Shown here: positions 39,511-50,600 of the stretch, in pieces
How positions within the stretch are numbered: position 1 is the first letter of the stretch
Layout: each line of letters starts with the position of its first letter
DNA from: Ailurus styani
Lineage: Eukaryota; Chordata; Mammalia; Carnivora; Ailuridae
Direction: 5' to 3'
Length of the DNA: 64,000 bases
NCBI GenBank assembly: GCA_002007465.1
Contig: LNAC01000346.1
Location: forward strand, 2,059,525 to 2,123,524
The notes under the pieces: generated by a model
Database searches by the model: none
What the model saw: the letters and a program-made list of their open reading frames with translations, nothing else
What the model was told of the DNA's origin: nothing
Translations under genes and position numbers: made by a program

Positions 39511-39701
39511 CTTTATAAGTCAGTTTGAGTCGTGGAATATTTTGCTTAGAAGTTCCAATGACTGGAAGAAACAGCATGGTCATACTTATTATCATCAAGG
39601 CATGAAAAAGGTGAAAATCATGGCTTCTGGACTTCAGGATCTCATTTTTATTAGCAGCCATGATGAAAACAATGTCTTCTTTCAAATGGTGTTAATTTAA
39701 T
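39511..39701 (-). CDS. SEMA3D: SEMA3D first coding exon (5' UTR tail, start codon, signal peptide; codons 1-50)
   Basis: Semaphorin-3D is a secreted class-3 semaphorin that acts through neuropilin/plexin receptors in axon guidance and cardiovascular patterning (family knowledge). Coding runs from ATG at 39661 down to 39511, 151 nt. The peptide has a basic/polar head ([15 protein letters not shown]), a hydrophobic signal-peptide core at about residues 18-36, and then [12 protein letters not shown], the mature N-terminus entering the Sema domain. It closely matches the SEMA3D N-terminus I remember, with a few substitutions. I chose ATG 39661 because the homology begins there and the context is strong (A at -3, G at +4). 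The frame stays open further upstream but with no ATG. The acceptor is a T-rich tract ending in AG at 39702-39703, leaving 40 nt of 5' UTR without an upstream ATG. The donor is GTACGT just below 39511, phase 1. The exon is intact with no stop or frameshift. Confidence 0.93.
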
Positions 39702-39930
39702 CTAAAAAATAAGAAAATAGCTATTAATATAACAGTTTATAGATATTCTTAGACTTAGTAAATTATAATTTTCTGAATATATATAATTTACGGAAAGATT
39801 TTTAAAAATAATTTTTGGTTAGATCTTGCAAATTGTTACAAGGGAAAGAAATCAGAAAGGCATAATAAAATTTAGGTCTGTATTTACCCAGATGCCGAGA
39901 TCAAGACATAACTTAAAATTTAACTATTTA

Positions 39931-40601
39931 AATTTAACTATTTAACTTAAATTTCAACTATTTATGATGATTAGCATTTCTTCCTCTATTAACGTTTGTT
40001 TATTTGTTCTAACACAAATGCAGAAGGAACCAACTCTTTCTAACTTGATGAGGTCTTTACACAGATAAAAATACTGGTAAAAGCCCATTCTTTCCCCATA
40101 TCATCTCCAAGGAAAAAGATTCGCAAGCAAAAACAAATAAAAGCTGTTATTTTCAGGGAGTTCATTTCCTGTTTCTCATATAAAGATGTTTTAAAAATCT
40201 ACTTAAGGGGCACCTGGGTGACTCAGTCGGTTAAGCATCTGCCTTCGGCTCAGGTCATGATCCAGNAATTTAACTATTTAACTTAAATTTCAACTATTTA
40301 TGATGATTAGCATTTCTTCCTCTATTAATGTTTGTTTATTTGTTCTAACACAAATGCAGAAGGAACCAACTCTTTCTAACTTGATGAAGTCTTTACACAG
40401 ATAAAAATACTGGTAAAAGCCCATTCTTTCCCCATATCATCTCCAAGGAAAAAGATTCGCAAGCAAAAACAAATAAAAGCTGTTATTTTCAGGGAGTTCA
40501 TTTCCTGTTTCTCATATAAAGATGTTTTAAAAATCTACTTAAGGGGCACCTGGGTGACTCAGTCGGTTAAGCATCTGCCTTCGGCTCAGGTCATGATCCA
40601 G
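39931..40601. repeat. 335-bp direct duplication around a single N (assembly seam)
   Basis: Copy 1 is 39931-40265, the N is 40266, and copy 2 is 40267-40601, with an exact 336-bp offset. Only two differences are seen: C at 39993 versus T at 40329, and G at 40052 versus A at 40388. Copy 1 stops mid-SINEC at 'catgatccag'; copy 2 continues through it. This fits two allelic contig ends placed in tandem. Confidence 0.93.
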
Positions 40602-40757
40602 GGGTCCTCAGACTGAGTCCCGTGTCAGGCTCCCTGCTCCATGGGGAGCTGTTTTCTCCCTCTCCCCCTGCGGCTCCCCGCAGCTGTCTCACTTTGTGCT
40701 GTCTCACTCTCTCAAATAAATAAATAAAGAAAATATTTTAAAAAATAAAAATAAAAA
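40543..40757 (+). repeat. SINEC (its head is also duplicated at 40207-40265)
   Basis: ggggcacctgggtgactcag head and an AAATAAATAAATAAAGAAAA tail, with ctacttaa on both sides. The duplicated head upstream belongs to the seam, not to a second insertion. Confidence 0.93.
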
Positions 40758-40978
40758 GGCTACTTAAAATTGGAAAAAATAGGAATGATTAGGTCAGGGC
40801 CACCACTACAAATTTTAGGCCTGGGATAATACAATCTTACCTACGCCGTATATACTATTCCACACAGGGCAATACTGAATAGAAAAACAAACCAATATAA
40901 AAGGGTTGACAAAAGAGAGGAAGTTGTTATTAACTAGATTGCTATAAATAAGTTGCCTTGGTTGTCCTTTTTTGGTTT

Positions 40979-41009
40979 TGATCACGACCTGAGCTGAAGT
41001 CAGAGACTT
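40979..41009 (-). repeat. Old SINEC fragment, left part (host of a nested SINEC)
   Basis: 'gatcacgacctgagctgaag' is the antisense SINEC body. The element resumes at 41218-41259 with 'cgagccagtcaggcgcccc' after a younger SINEC. Confidence 0.85.
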
Positions 41010-41217
41010 TTTTTTTTTTTTTTTTAAAGATTTTTATTTATTTATTTGACACAGAGAGAGAGAGATCACAAGTAGGCAGAGAGGCAGGCAGAGAGAGAGG
41101 AGGAAGCAGGCTCCCTGCCGAGCAGAGAGCCCGATGTGGGCCTCGATCCCAGGACCCTGAGATCATGACCTGAGCCGAAGGCAGAGGCTTTAAACCGCTG
41201 AGCCACCCAGGCGCCCC
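41010..41217 (-). repeat. SINEC nested within an older SINEC
   Basis: Antisense copy bounded by a perfect duplication gaagtcagagactt at 40996-41009 and 41218-41231, which lies inside the older SINEC. Confidence 0.96.
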
Positions 41218-41259
41218 GAAGTCAGAGACTTCTAACCTACCGAGCCAGTCAGGCGCCCC
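41218..41259 (-). repeat. Old SINEC fragment, right part (tRNA-like head)
   Basis: Continuation of the element at 40979-41009, ending in the antisense head 'gtcaggcgcccc'. The host copy lacks its CT-rich and tail parts. Confidence 0.85.
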
Positions 41260-41302
41260 AGCTGTCCTTGTTAAGACACGGAATAAATCAAAATACATAT
41301 TT

Positions 41303-41493
41303 TAAGATTTTATTTTATTTTACTTATTTGACACAGAGAGAGAGATCACAAGTAGGCTGAGAGGCAGGCAGAGAGAGAGGAAGCAGGTTCCCTGCTGAGC
41401 AGAGAGCCCGACATGGGGCTTGATCCCAGGACCCTGAGATCATGACCTGAGTGGAAGGCAGAGGCCCTAAACCACTGAGCCACCCAGGTGCCC
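41303..41493 (-). repeat. SINEC
   Basis: Antisense copy with an approximate duplication (tacatatttta / cacatatttta). Confidence 0.93.
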
Positions 41494-41959
41494 AACACAT
41501 ATTTTAAACTAAGCCTGATGATAATAATTACAAATAATAGTCATCGAATATTTATATGTATCAGATACTTCTTGTTTTAATGTGCTTTCCGTAAATGAAA
41601 TGACTTAATACTGTTAAATTAACTAAACAAGGAGGCCATTAGACTCAGGCGGTTTTGTTGAGGTGGTGGCCTCCTTAAGCAAATGGAAATCTAAGTCTAA
41701 AAATGCCTCAGAGTCACAAAATCAAAGCATTAGGGATAACCAATCACAAACAACCAATAGACTTTAGGCTACAGCGGATTCTTTCTTTGCTTTAGCACTT
41801 TCTCCACAGTCTGTCCCTGACTCCTGAAGGCAAAGTACTGCTAACCACTTCCAGTTTGGCACTACATGACTGGAATCAATTTTTGCTCGAAAAAACTTAA
41901 AGTTTTAATACGTCTCAGTCTATCTTTTTTTTTCCAGTCTATCTTTTAATAAGCTACTA

Positions 41960-42050
41960 CAGCCATAATTATTTACCTTATTTTACAGATGAGGAAACTG
42001 AGGTACAGAGTTAAATGGGACTCCCAAGGTCACATGGCAGATAAGAAGTA
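41960..42050 (+). repeat. MIR fragment
   Basis: 'ttttacagatgaggaaactg' followed by 'aggtacagagttaaatggga' and 'ccaaggtcacatggcag' is a textbook MIR core. Confidence 0.88.
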
Positions 42051-42822
42051 GATAAAAATATGTGGTCAGGACTTTAGCTAGAGTTGGCCTCTCAAACCTC
42101 TAAGTCTTTGGGTGCTTTTCAATATGGTAGAACACGTAATCTTCAACTAATACAGTCTTCAACTTCTCTTTTTTCTCCACAAAGTTACCACTGTCTTTCG
42201 GAGAAATAGCCCACAGAAAGGCTCTTGCTAAGCTTACTTCCTGGAAAGATTCCAGATGTAGTACCTGCTTTAACTTCTGTCCAAATAATTTCTGTGCTTT
42301 CTTGGTTATAGCTGTAGCCATAATAAAAAAAGTCTTATACTTTAAGTAATTTTCTAATTATTAATACTAAAATATTCTATATTTATATGGTTTAGTTTTA
42401 AGAGAAGGTCTATTATGAGTGAACGTTCTTATGAAAGATCAACTCTTGAGTAAATGCCTATGCATATTAAGGATCTGGTGGTGACCTAGAATCTCAGAAA
42501 TTAAAATCAATCTGGGAAAATGATCTAAAAAAAATTTAGGGATGTACTGATTTATTGTTATACATGACAAACATTTTAAGGACGGACTACAAATTTTATG
42601 TTTTATGAAACACTAAATATGAATGTTTAATAAATTATATTTTTGTATATATTTTTTAAAAATATATTTTTAATAGTATAATATTCTAATTATCTTCAAA
42701 GATACCTATAGGAAGTACCTAACTATTCTGTTTTGTGTGTAATCTGTGCATATTTAATTCTTTGATTTAGAAAATTACTGCATATGTGAATAATCAAGGT
42801 ACTTTAGATACTAATTTAAGTG

Positions 42823-43050
42823 TGGCACCTGGGTGGCTCAGTTGGTGGAGCGTCCTACTTGATTTCAGCTTTGGTCGTGATCTCAGGGTCCTGGGATCCA
42901 ACCCCAAATTGGGCTCCACACTCGGCAGGGCGTCTACTTGAGGATTCTCCTCCTTTCCCTTTCCTTTTGCCCCTGCCAACCCTCTCCCTCCCCACCCTCG
43001 CTCAAACATATTCTCTCTCTATAAAATAAATAAATAAATCTTTAAAAAAA
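42823..43050 (+). repeat. SINEC, older subfamily
   Basis: tggcacctgggtggctcagt head, 'gcgtctacttgaggattctc' variant body, and an AAATAAATAAATAAATC tail. Confidence 0.92.
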
Positions 43051-43279
43051 CCAAGAGTATTATACTAAATATGCCACAGATAGTTTATTCACATTTACTT
43101 GACATTCCGTGAACTGTATTAATTAGATATAATTTGAGAGAAAACAGGAATATCTTTCAAATAAAAAGATCTATGCCATCAGTAGCACTTTATGCAAATT
43201 TTAGTTTTTAAAATTTCATTAATGCATAAAATAAAACACTAACAAAGTCCTTGTTTAAAGAATATATTTAAAATAAATT

Positions 43280-43401
43280 NNNNNNNNNNNNNNNNNNNNN
43301 NNNNNNNNNNNNNNNNNNNNNNNNNNNNNNNNNNNNNNNNNNNNNNNNNNNNNNNNNNNNNNNNNNNNNNNNNNNNNNNNNNNNNNNNNNNNNNNNNNNN
43401 N
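43280..43401. other. Assembly gap (122 N)
   Basis: Sequence gap. The flanks show that it lies inside an antisense SINEC: taaaataaatt precedes it (43269-43279) and recurs after the SINEC head (43462-43472). Confidence 0.98.
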
Positions 43402-43461
43402 CTGGGATCATGACCTGAGCCGAAGGCAGTGGCTTTAACCCACTGAGCCACCCAGGCGCCC
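43402..43461 (-). repeat. SINEC head (remainder in the gap)
   Basis: 'ctgggatcatgacctgagcc' through 'cccaggcgccc' is the antisense tRNA-like head. With the gap, the element spans 43280-43461, about the length expected of a SINEC. Confidence 0.93.
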
Positions 43462-44312
43462 TAAAATAAATTCTTAAAAAAATAAAGAAGGGTATTATTT
43501 TAAAGCTAGTAAGACAAAATGCTTGTTCCCGCCACAAAAAAGTCACTTCAGCTGGTCCAAAGGAAAATTTATCAAGATTAGTTTTAAATTATGCGAGTTT
43601 TAAGTTATTCAATTTCTTAAGAAATGAATCTTGCAGTCTTTCAATTTGTCATTTATACCAGTAAGAAATAGATACATTCTTTGACTTATAGGTTCTCCTT
43701 AAAAACTTACTACTTTTTTGAAAATAAGAACATATGTACAAGAATATATATGTAACAGTCATTAACATCACAGCTAGTCCCCAACCATTTTTTAAGACGA
43801 GGAAAAAGATGACTCTTTTCTAAAAGAAGTGGTTGATTATATATAAATAAGTAAAGCACCATGAAATGATTTCTAAAATCAAGATATTTATGGGATGCTA
43901 TGGAAGATAGCTCAAAGGAGTATCATATAGATTTAAGCAAGACAAGGATGGTTGCTAAACTAATCGTTTTGCTGTTTACTGTTGCTAAACAGTTCACTGT
44001 TGCTAAATAATGAAAGGAGAATGGAAAGCAAAAAGAGATAGCTTCAGAGGACAGTGATAACTCATTAAGGGTTCTTGAAAAGCCAGAAGCATTATAGACT
44101 TGGTTAGACTACTATGAGAAGAGATAGAAAAGCATTAACCCAGAAAGGTGGAAGAGAGAGGACACCAAAGATGAACTTGACCTAACTGCTAAATGTAGTC
44201 TCAGGCCTATTCTGATACTTAATATATTATGACTCAGATAATGCCATTAGTCCACACTGCCTTTGATATTAGATCATATGCACTGATTCCATCCATATTC
44301 ATCAGCGACTCT

Positions 44313-44514
44313 TTTTTTTTTTTAGAGATTTTATTTATTTGACAGAGAGAGAGAGAGAGACAACACAAATAGGCAGAGAGGCAGGCAGAGAGAGCAGGGA
44401 GAAGCAGGCTCCCTGCTGAGCAGACAGCCCAATGCGGAACTCGATCCCAGGACCCTGGGATCATGACCTGAGCCAAAGGCAGAGGCTTAATCCACTGAGC
44501 CACCCAGGTGCCCT
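44313..44514 (-). repeat. SINEC
   Basis: Antisense copy with a 13-bp duplication catcagcgactct / catcagtgactct (44300-44312 and 44515-44527). Confidence 0.95.
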
Positions 44515-45416
44515 CATCAGTGACTCTAATCCCATTTGCCTGTTCATTTCATACTTATATTTTCCCCTCTATTTACATGTTAGCAGAATATGGGTACTAA
44601 TTGCAGAAGATCCATAGCATTGGCATACACACATGTATTCTTCCACCTACCCTTCCTCCTACTTCCCACACACCCCCGCACCAAAAAAATCAAAGGTAAA
44701 TTGAATACAGAGTTTAAGGGTGTCAAACTTCTCACTAGGCTTAGGTTTTTTGAGCTTCTGGACATGTGAAATACTACCTTTTTCTTCATGACATGCAACA
44801 ATGCATGTAATGTGAATGTATGCTTAGGTACACAGGCAAAAGAGAAGGAACTTTCCATGTGTGCATTTTATTAGCAATAATGACCTCAGTACAGGACCTT
44901 TCTTGGGAATTAATGACCAGTTGGGGTTAATGGCCCTTGGCTATGTATTGAGATATCTACTCCTCCAACTGATCATTAATCGCTAAGACATGCCCTGTGC
45001 CTCCAACACTATAACTTAAGAAGATTGATGTTATGGTTTTCAATGAACAGTAGTCATACTGTTCCTTGTAACCCAACTCATTAATACTGTTAAATAAGTT
45101 AAAATTCAAAGTGCTGTTTTCCTTGTTACATGACATTCTGATAAGTGCATGCACGTGCTCTTACCTACGCTAAGGGTGAGAGACAAAATAAAACAAAAAT
45201 CCTGAAACTGCCGGAAATTTTTTTTTAACTTTAAATATTTTTCTACTATAAAACAGTCACTCTCTATAATCTGCTGTTCCTGATTCATTGTTTTTCTTCC
45301 CAACAATCTTCTGAATTCAATAGTTAATCTTTTAATTAAGGTAATTTATGAGTTAAATGTGTAGCCAACAACCTCTCCACTAATCTATTGATGTTTTGCC
45401 ATCTTCCTTCCAGTGG

Positions 45417-45418
<2 letters not shown>

Positions 45419-45458
<40 letters not shown>
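45419..45458 (+). repeat. (GT)20 microsatellite
   Basis: Perfect GT run followed by aatgtatgcacacgtgtgtg. Confidence 0.97.
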
Positions 45459-45461
<3 letters not shown>

Positions 45462-46026
45462 GTATGCACACGTGTGTGTCCTGCATCTGGGAGGAATTAC
45501 AGAGAGAAGTAGGTGTGATTTAACCTAAAGTGGGTGGATTTAGTGAATTGCATAGGTTATACTGCATGCTACTGTCTGTAACAAGCTCGACCTGGAGCCA
45601 ATTAACTGAATGTAATCTATTCCAGATGTTCACTGGAACAAACAGCACTCTTGGGGATCTTCAGATATGGAGCCAATGGAGAGTGTTCTGATTATGAGAG
45701 ATTTTTACACACTGTTCCACTAAATCAGAGATCCAAATGCATAATCTTAACATTCAAAAAGGCCTTGTGCCATTCCCCAAAGGAATACAAAGAATCCAGG
45801 GCTTACTGGATGGATAGTAACTCGTCAAAAATATTATTTGAGGAGCAAGGGATATAAATTTTTATATGTGAATTTCATTGAGTTGCCTTATTTATTTATA
45901 TTCATCTATTCCAAATGTCATTAAGATAATGGTGAAAAAATATATTCTATGCATAGGGGACAAAAATTTAAATAGACAAGTCTTGAGACAAAAATCTGAA
46001 CACATAGATTTAGGATTTTTTCTCAG

Positions 46027-46028
<2 letters not shown>

Positions 46029-46066
<38 letters not shown>
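46029..46066 (+). repeat. (GT)19 microsatellite
   Basis: Perfect GT run about 570 bp from the previous one. It produces a spurious poly-Val/Cys frame on the plus strand. Confidence 0.97.
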
Positions 46067-46067
<1 letters not shown>

Positions 46068-47710
46068 GGGGAACGAGGCAAAGAATCCTTGAATTTTTAA
46101 TTTATAAAGGGCTATTTGTTCCTCATACCTTCATGGTACACATACGGTCACTTGAGACTTTTTTACTCATTCAAGAGACATGAGGAATCATGACTACACC
46201 TAAATTAGTAGTATTACCTGTATAAGCTCACTTTGGGTTAATTGTAGCTCATATTTTGAATCATTATTTGATTAGATGGTTTTTCTGTAGGATACACAAA
46301 ACTGATAAATTATTAGTAACATGACTTCCTGGTAAGGATGTGGACAAGATACCAGTTAGAAATTATAGAAGCAACTTGTGAGTCAAAGAGACAATGTAGG
46401 CAAAGAAAGAGAAGCTCTTTGTTTGCAGAGGGCTATCTTATATTCCATGGATTGAGGACAATGATAACAAAGGAGAATGTAAGTGGTATGTATGTAGATC
46501 CACCAGGACGGAACTTGGAATGCTAAAACTTTTATGTACATGTATTTTATCACATCCTTTCTAAATTTCTCTTTGCATGTTTTCTAGTATATCTAATATC
46601 CTACTACTTGAGCACAGTCAGGGGTATGCAATCACTGCTCAAGTCTACAGTACTCTCACCAGTGAGTAGAATTTATGGGGCAGCAAGTTTTCATTGAAAA
46701 ATTTTAACTGTCTATTAATGGACTTCATTGTTTTAAGAAGTCACGAATTCCTCAGCGATTAGTATATTCCCATGGAGTCTGAGAGACCATCTGATTTTTA
46801 ACAGACTTAACATTTAATTAAATGTTAATTACTTCCTTACAACCTTATGGATACTTCACCATAGACCAAACTAAACATGAATAGCATCAGTAATCAGCTC
46901 TAAAGTTGAGCTGAATTCTTTGTAAGTAAAGATACATTATAATAGTTACATTTTTATTTTGCTGGGGTTTAACCACAATGTCTACATTTCTAAAATACAC
47001 TGAAAATATATTGTATAAATACCTGCACAACAAAGCCCTTTTGTTACATGTTACTTGGGTTTGCCTGTCTTATAGCCTTGTGCTTATAGCCACATCAGAT
47101 TATTCAGGATCTCAGTCCTAATAAATCCAATTCAACAGAAAAATAATAGTAAGATTCAGCACATACAAGTGTAACTTGTTAGGATTACTATTGTGGGTGA
47201 CACTTTTTTCCTAAACATAACAGTAATAACAAAACAATGTTTGTAAAGGGGTCCTAAAGAAATCAAGGGTCCTCAAGGCCCAAATTGCTCAAATAATTAA
47301 CACATTTACAAAAAAATAAAACACTACTGTAAGTCCCTTTATGCTAATCATCTTCCTTATCATCTATTTCCTATCATTTTGCTACTCAAGGAAGTACAGT
47401 TATCATCTTATAGGGTCAGAAAATACACCAACAGCATAATCTTAGTTAGTCTCCCCTTTAAACTAATTAACCCACAATTCAAATATTTAATATTTTTCCT
47501 TTTCAAATTCTCACATTCTAGAGAATGTTTCAGTCATGCAACTTCTCATGACCAAGATCATTTTATATCTCACCTTTTAGAATTCTGATGTGCGTTTTGA
47601 GAATTATAGAATATTTATAGGTATCCTAAGGAAATACTTGTAGAAATTATAGAATACTTGGCAAATTTCAACGTCTGCCTTTTATATTCAAAATAGAAAT
47701 GTATAAATCA

Positions 47711-47900
47711 GGACACCTGGGTGGCTCATTAGTTAAGCGTCTGCCTTCAGCTCAGGTCATGATCCCAGGGTCCCAGTACCTAGTCTCACATCGGGCTCCC
47801 TGCTCAGTGGGGAGTCTGCTTCTCCCTCTTCCTCTGCCCCCACCCCTGCTCATCCTCTCTCTCACTCTCTTTCAAATAAATAAAGAAATTTTAAAAATAT
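47711..47900 (+). repeat. SINEC
   Basis: ggacacctgggtggctcatt head and an AAATAAATAAAGAAATT tail. The duplication aaatgtataa flanks it at about 47697-47706 and 47901-47910. Confidence 0.92.
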
Positions 47901-48063
47901 AAATGTATAATTATTTTAACTGTTTTTTTTTAATTTAACAACCTCCACCTCAAATATTTTGATACNCTTTCAAATAAATAAAGAAATTTTAAAAATATAA
48001 ATGTATAATTATTTTAACTGTTTTTTTTAAATTTAACAACCTCCACCTCAAATATTTTGATAC
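47869..48063. repeat. 97-bp direct duplication around a single N (assembly seam)
   Basis: Copy 1 is 47869-47965, the N is 47966, and copy 2 is 47967-48063. Both run from 'ctttcaaataaataaagaaa' to 'cctcaaatattttgatac' and differ at one T/A position in a T run. Copy 2 begins in the middle of the SINEC tail, as expected for overlapping contig ends. Confidence 0.92.
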
Positions 48064-48071
48064 TTGACTCT

Positions 48072-48382
48072 TTTTTTTTTAATTTTATTTTTATTATTTG
48101 CCCAAGGGGTACAGGTCTGTGAATCATCAGGCTTACATCTTTCACAGCATTCACCAAAGCACAAACCCTCCCCAATGTCCATAACCCATCCACCCTATCC
48201 CTACCCTCCCACCCCCCAGTAACCCTCAGTTTGTTTTGTGAGATTAGAAGTCTCTTATGGTTTGTCTCCTTCCCCATCCCACCTTGTTTCATTATTTTTC
48301 CCTCCCTACCCCCCACAACCCCCCACCCTGCCCCTCAAGTTCCTCATATCAGAGAGATCATATGATAATTGTCTTTCTCTGA
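48072..48382 (-). mobile_element. 5'-truncated carnivore L1 3' end
   Basis: Very similar to the copy at 28698 ('ggtctgtgaatcatcaggct', 'cacaaaccctccccaatgtc', 'atcatatgataattgtcttt'). The 8-bp duplication ttgactct lies at 48064-48071 and 48383-48390. Confidence 0.9.
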
Positions 48383-49947
48383 TTGACTCTAACAGTTTAA
48401 AAAAAGTTTTTTTTTAAATAAATAGAATGTTAAATAAAGCAGAGCAGGAATTATGGCAATTAAGATGGCAAAGAGTTGTATTCTCTTGAAATAATAAAAT
48501 AAGAATTAGCCATGTGTTTATTATCGAGAGGATCTTCTAATTCATTTTGCTGCTTTTATCTTTAGGGGATGTCATTATTATCAAAACTGAGTGATAGTCT
48601 GGTAAAGATCCAAAAATTTTAACTTCCTTTCCTGAAATACACATCTCGATATTAATGCAGACATTGAGCTATATGTCCAATAAAGATTTTCCCAGACTTT
48701 ACAATATTTATCTAATATTCCTGCTAATGCAATCAGTAAATGGATTTAAATCTTAAACTGACTCTTTAATGATAAAATGTACAAAATATTCTATATACAA
48801 ACTAATGTCATATCCCGATGGTCTCTGTGTCATCTGAAATAACCATGCACTAGGAAAATTGTCTTTCAAAGCAACATAGGAGTTTTATTATATTAAAAGA
48901 TATTATCATGGTGTTTGCTTCTGTAGTGCTTATACTACTGTTGAAGCAATGCAAAGATGCACCAAGAGAAGAGCATAGCACTAACATAAGAATGATGGAC
49001 AAATGTGTAGAATGTGTAAGAATTTTTTGTTTCCCGACCTGCATGGTAGTCCTGATCTTTACAATTTTCACATGTACGTTGCATTTTCCAATTAAAAAAA
49101 TGTATTGAAATAATTCATTATGTTAAAAAAGGAAATGTAAATAAATTTTTCATTACTTAATGCATACTTTTTAATAAGACTGTGAAACAGGAAATTCACC
49201 ATATCCTAAAAAATAATATACAGAGGTTATTAGCTCCCAATGTGTAAAAATTATATAAATCTTATGCAAAATCATTTATGTATAGCAAATAGTATTTAAG
49301 TAATTTCCTACAGTGAATCTAAATTAAAACATGGGTTCACATTATAGTTAATTTAGAATCTTAAGGTTGTAACTATTGGAAACTAGTAAATATTTACAAA
49401 TGAATTAAGTCATGTTTTAAGACATATAATATAGAATAAATAAGGATTGTCTGTGAAACTCCTCACTTTTAAATAAACAGACCAAGAAATCCAATCAAAT
49501 CTACTAGTAATTCCAATATTTAACAGCAAACCTTTTACTCAAAAAAAGGCTTATGGGAAGAAAAATGTGATCTTGAACTTCATATTCACATAAATTCTCC
49601 AGGAATGCATGTACTTTCAAGATCAAAACACTTAAAATAAGTTAAATGACTCCTCTACGGCCTTTTTTTTTTTTAAGGAAAAAAGATGTACTAAACACAT
49701 TAACACTACTTGTTTCATCACTATTTAATGAAACACCTAGGGAAATAAACTTTTCTAGCACCATGAGGCATTCATTCCATCTGCATAGGGAGGAGGGTTT
49801 AAATAATTCACTTCATAAACAGCACTACCTGGGAATAAAAATAGGCAGTGTGTGAAAGGAAACTTAGTGTCATACACAGACTTTAGTAACCCAGTCTTCA
49901 AAGTAGATTTTAATTTCATGATATTTGAAATTTTATGACTCAACTGG

Positions 49948-50074
49948 GCTAAATGGGTGATGGGCATTAAGGAGGGCACTTGTGATGAGCACTGGGTGTT
50001 ATATGTAAATGATAGATCACTAAATTCTACTCCTGAAATTAATACTACTCTGTACGTTAACTAACTAGAATTTA
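49948..50074 (+). mobile_element. L1 3' end (older copy), left part
   Basis: 'gggtgatgggcattaaggag', 'ggcacttgtgatgagcactg' and 'cctgaaattaatactactct' are the sense L1 3' end, as at 6483. It is interrupted by another L1 and resumes at 50208. Confidence 0.87.
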
Positions 50075-50207
50075 TTTTTTTTAATTATTATTTATTATTA
50101 TTATTTGCCCCAGGGGTACAGGTCCATGAATCATCAGGCTTATACCTTTCACAGTATTCACCATAGTACAAACTCTCCCAATGTCCACAACCATCTACCC
50201 TATCCCT
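50075..50207 (-). mobile_element. L1 3' end inserted into an older L1
   Basis: Antisense T-rich start and 'caggggtacaggtccatgaa', 133 bp. The host sequence ctaactagaattta stands on both sides (about 50061-50074 and from about 50209), a target duplication within the older L1. Confidence 0.9.
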
Positions 50208-50255
50208 ACTAACTAGAATTTAAATAGAAACTTGAAACAAACAAAAATAAATAAT
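50208..50255 (+). mobile_element. L1 3' end (older copy), right part
   Basis: 'ctaactagaatttaaataga' and 'aacttgaaacaaacaaaaat' complete the L1 ending interrupted at 50074. Confidence 0.85.
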
Positions 50256-50494
50256 TTTAATGTGATCAATGCTATTTTACTTATTTTTAGCATACTGGAG
50301 TCAACACAACTGATGACTATGCAAACAATAAGGCAGTTTTTCAACAAATAAAAAATTTTCCAGCACTTTTGGCAGTAATAGTTTTTTTAATGATTATTGT
50401 TTATATTTTTAGTGATGACAGATGTTAATGGATTTCATCTTGATTTAAAATGTTTCATATGCAGTTGTTATAATCCACATATTTTATTTTCACT

Positions 50495-50600
50495 CAACAG
50501 TTTCGAGCTTGGCAGATGAGGAAACTGAGGCAAAGAGAGAGTACATCAGTGGCCAAGGCTTCTCAGCCAGGATCAGATGCAGGGTCAAGTTACCACACAC
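50495..50600 (+). repeat. MIR fragment
   Basis: 'ggcagatgaggaaactgagg' followed by 'caaagagagagtacatcagt' is the MIR core. Confidence 0.78.

Noticed and set aside
39931..40601. A genuine segmental duplication
   Set aside because: The single N at the joint, the abrupt mid-SINEC end and the allele-like divergence favour an assembly seam.
45419..46066. Spaced repeats as a CRISPR-like array
   Set aside because: These are two simple GT microsatellites in a mammalian intron, with no regular repeat-spacer pattern anywhere in the window.
48014..48316. 100-residue minus-strand frame
   Set aside because: It lies on the L1 3' UTR and has no conserved product.
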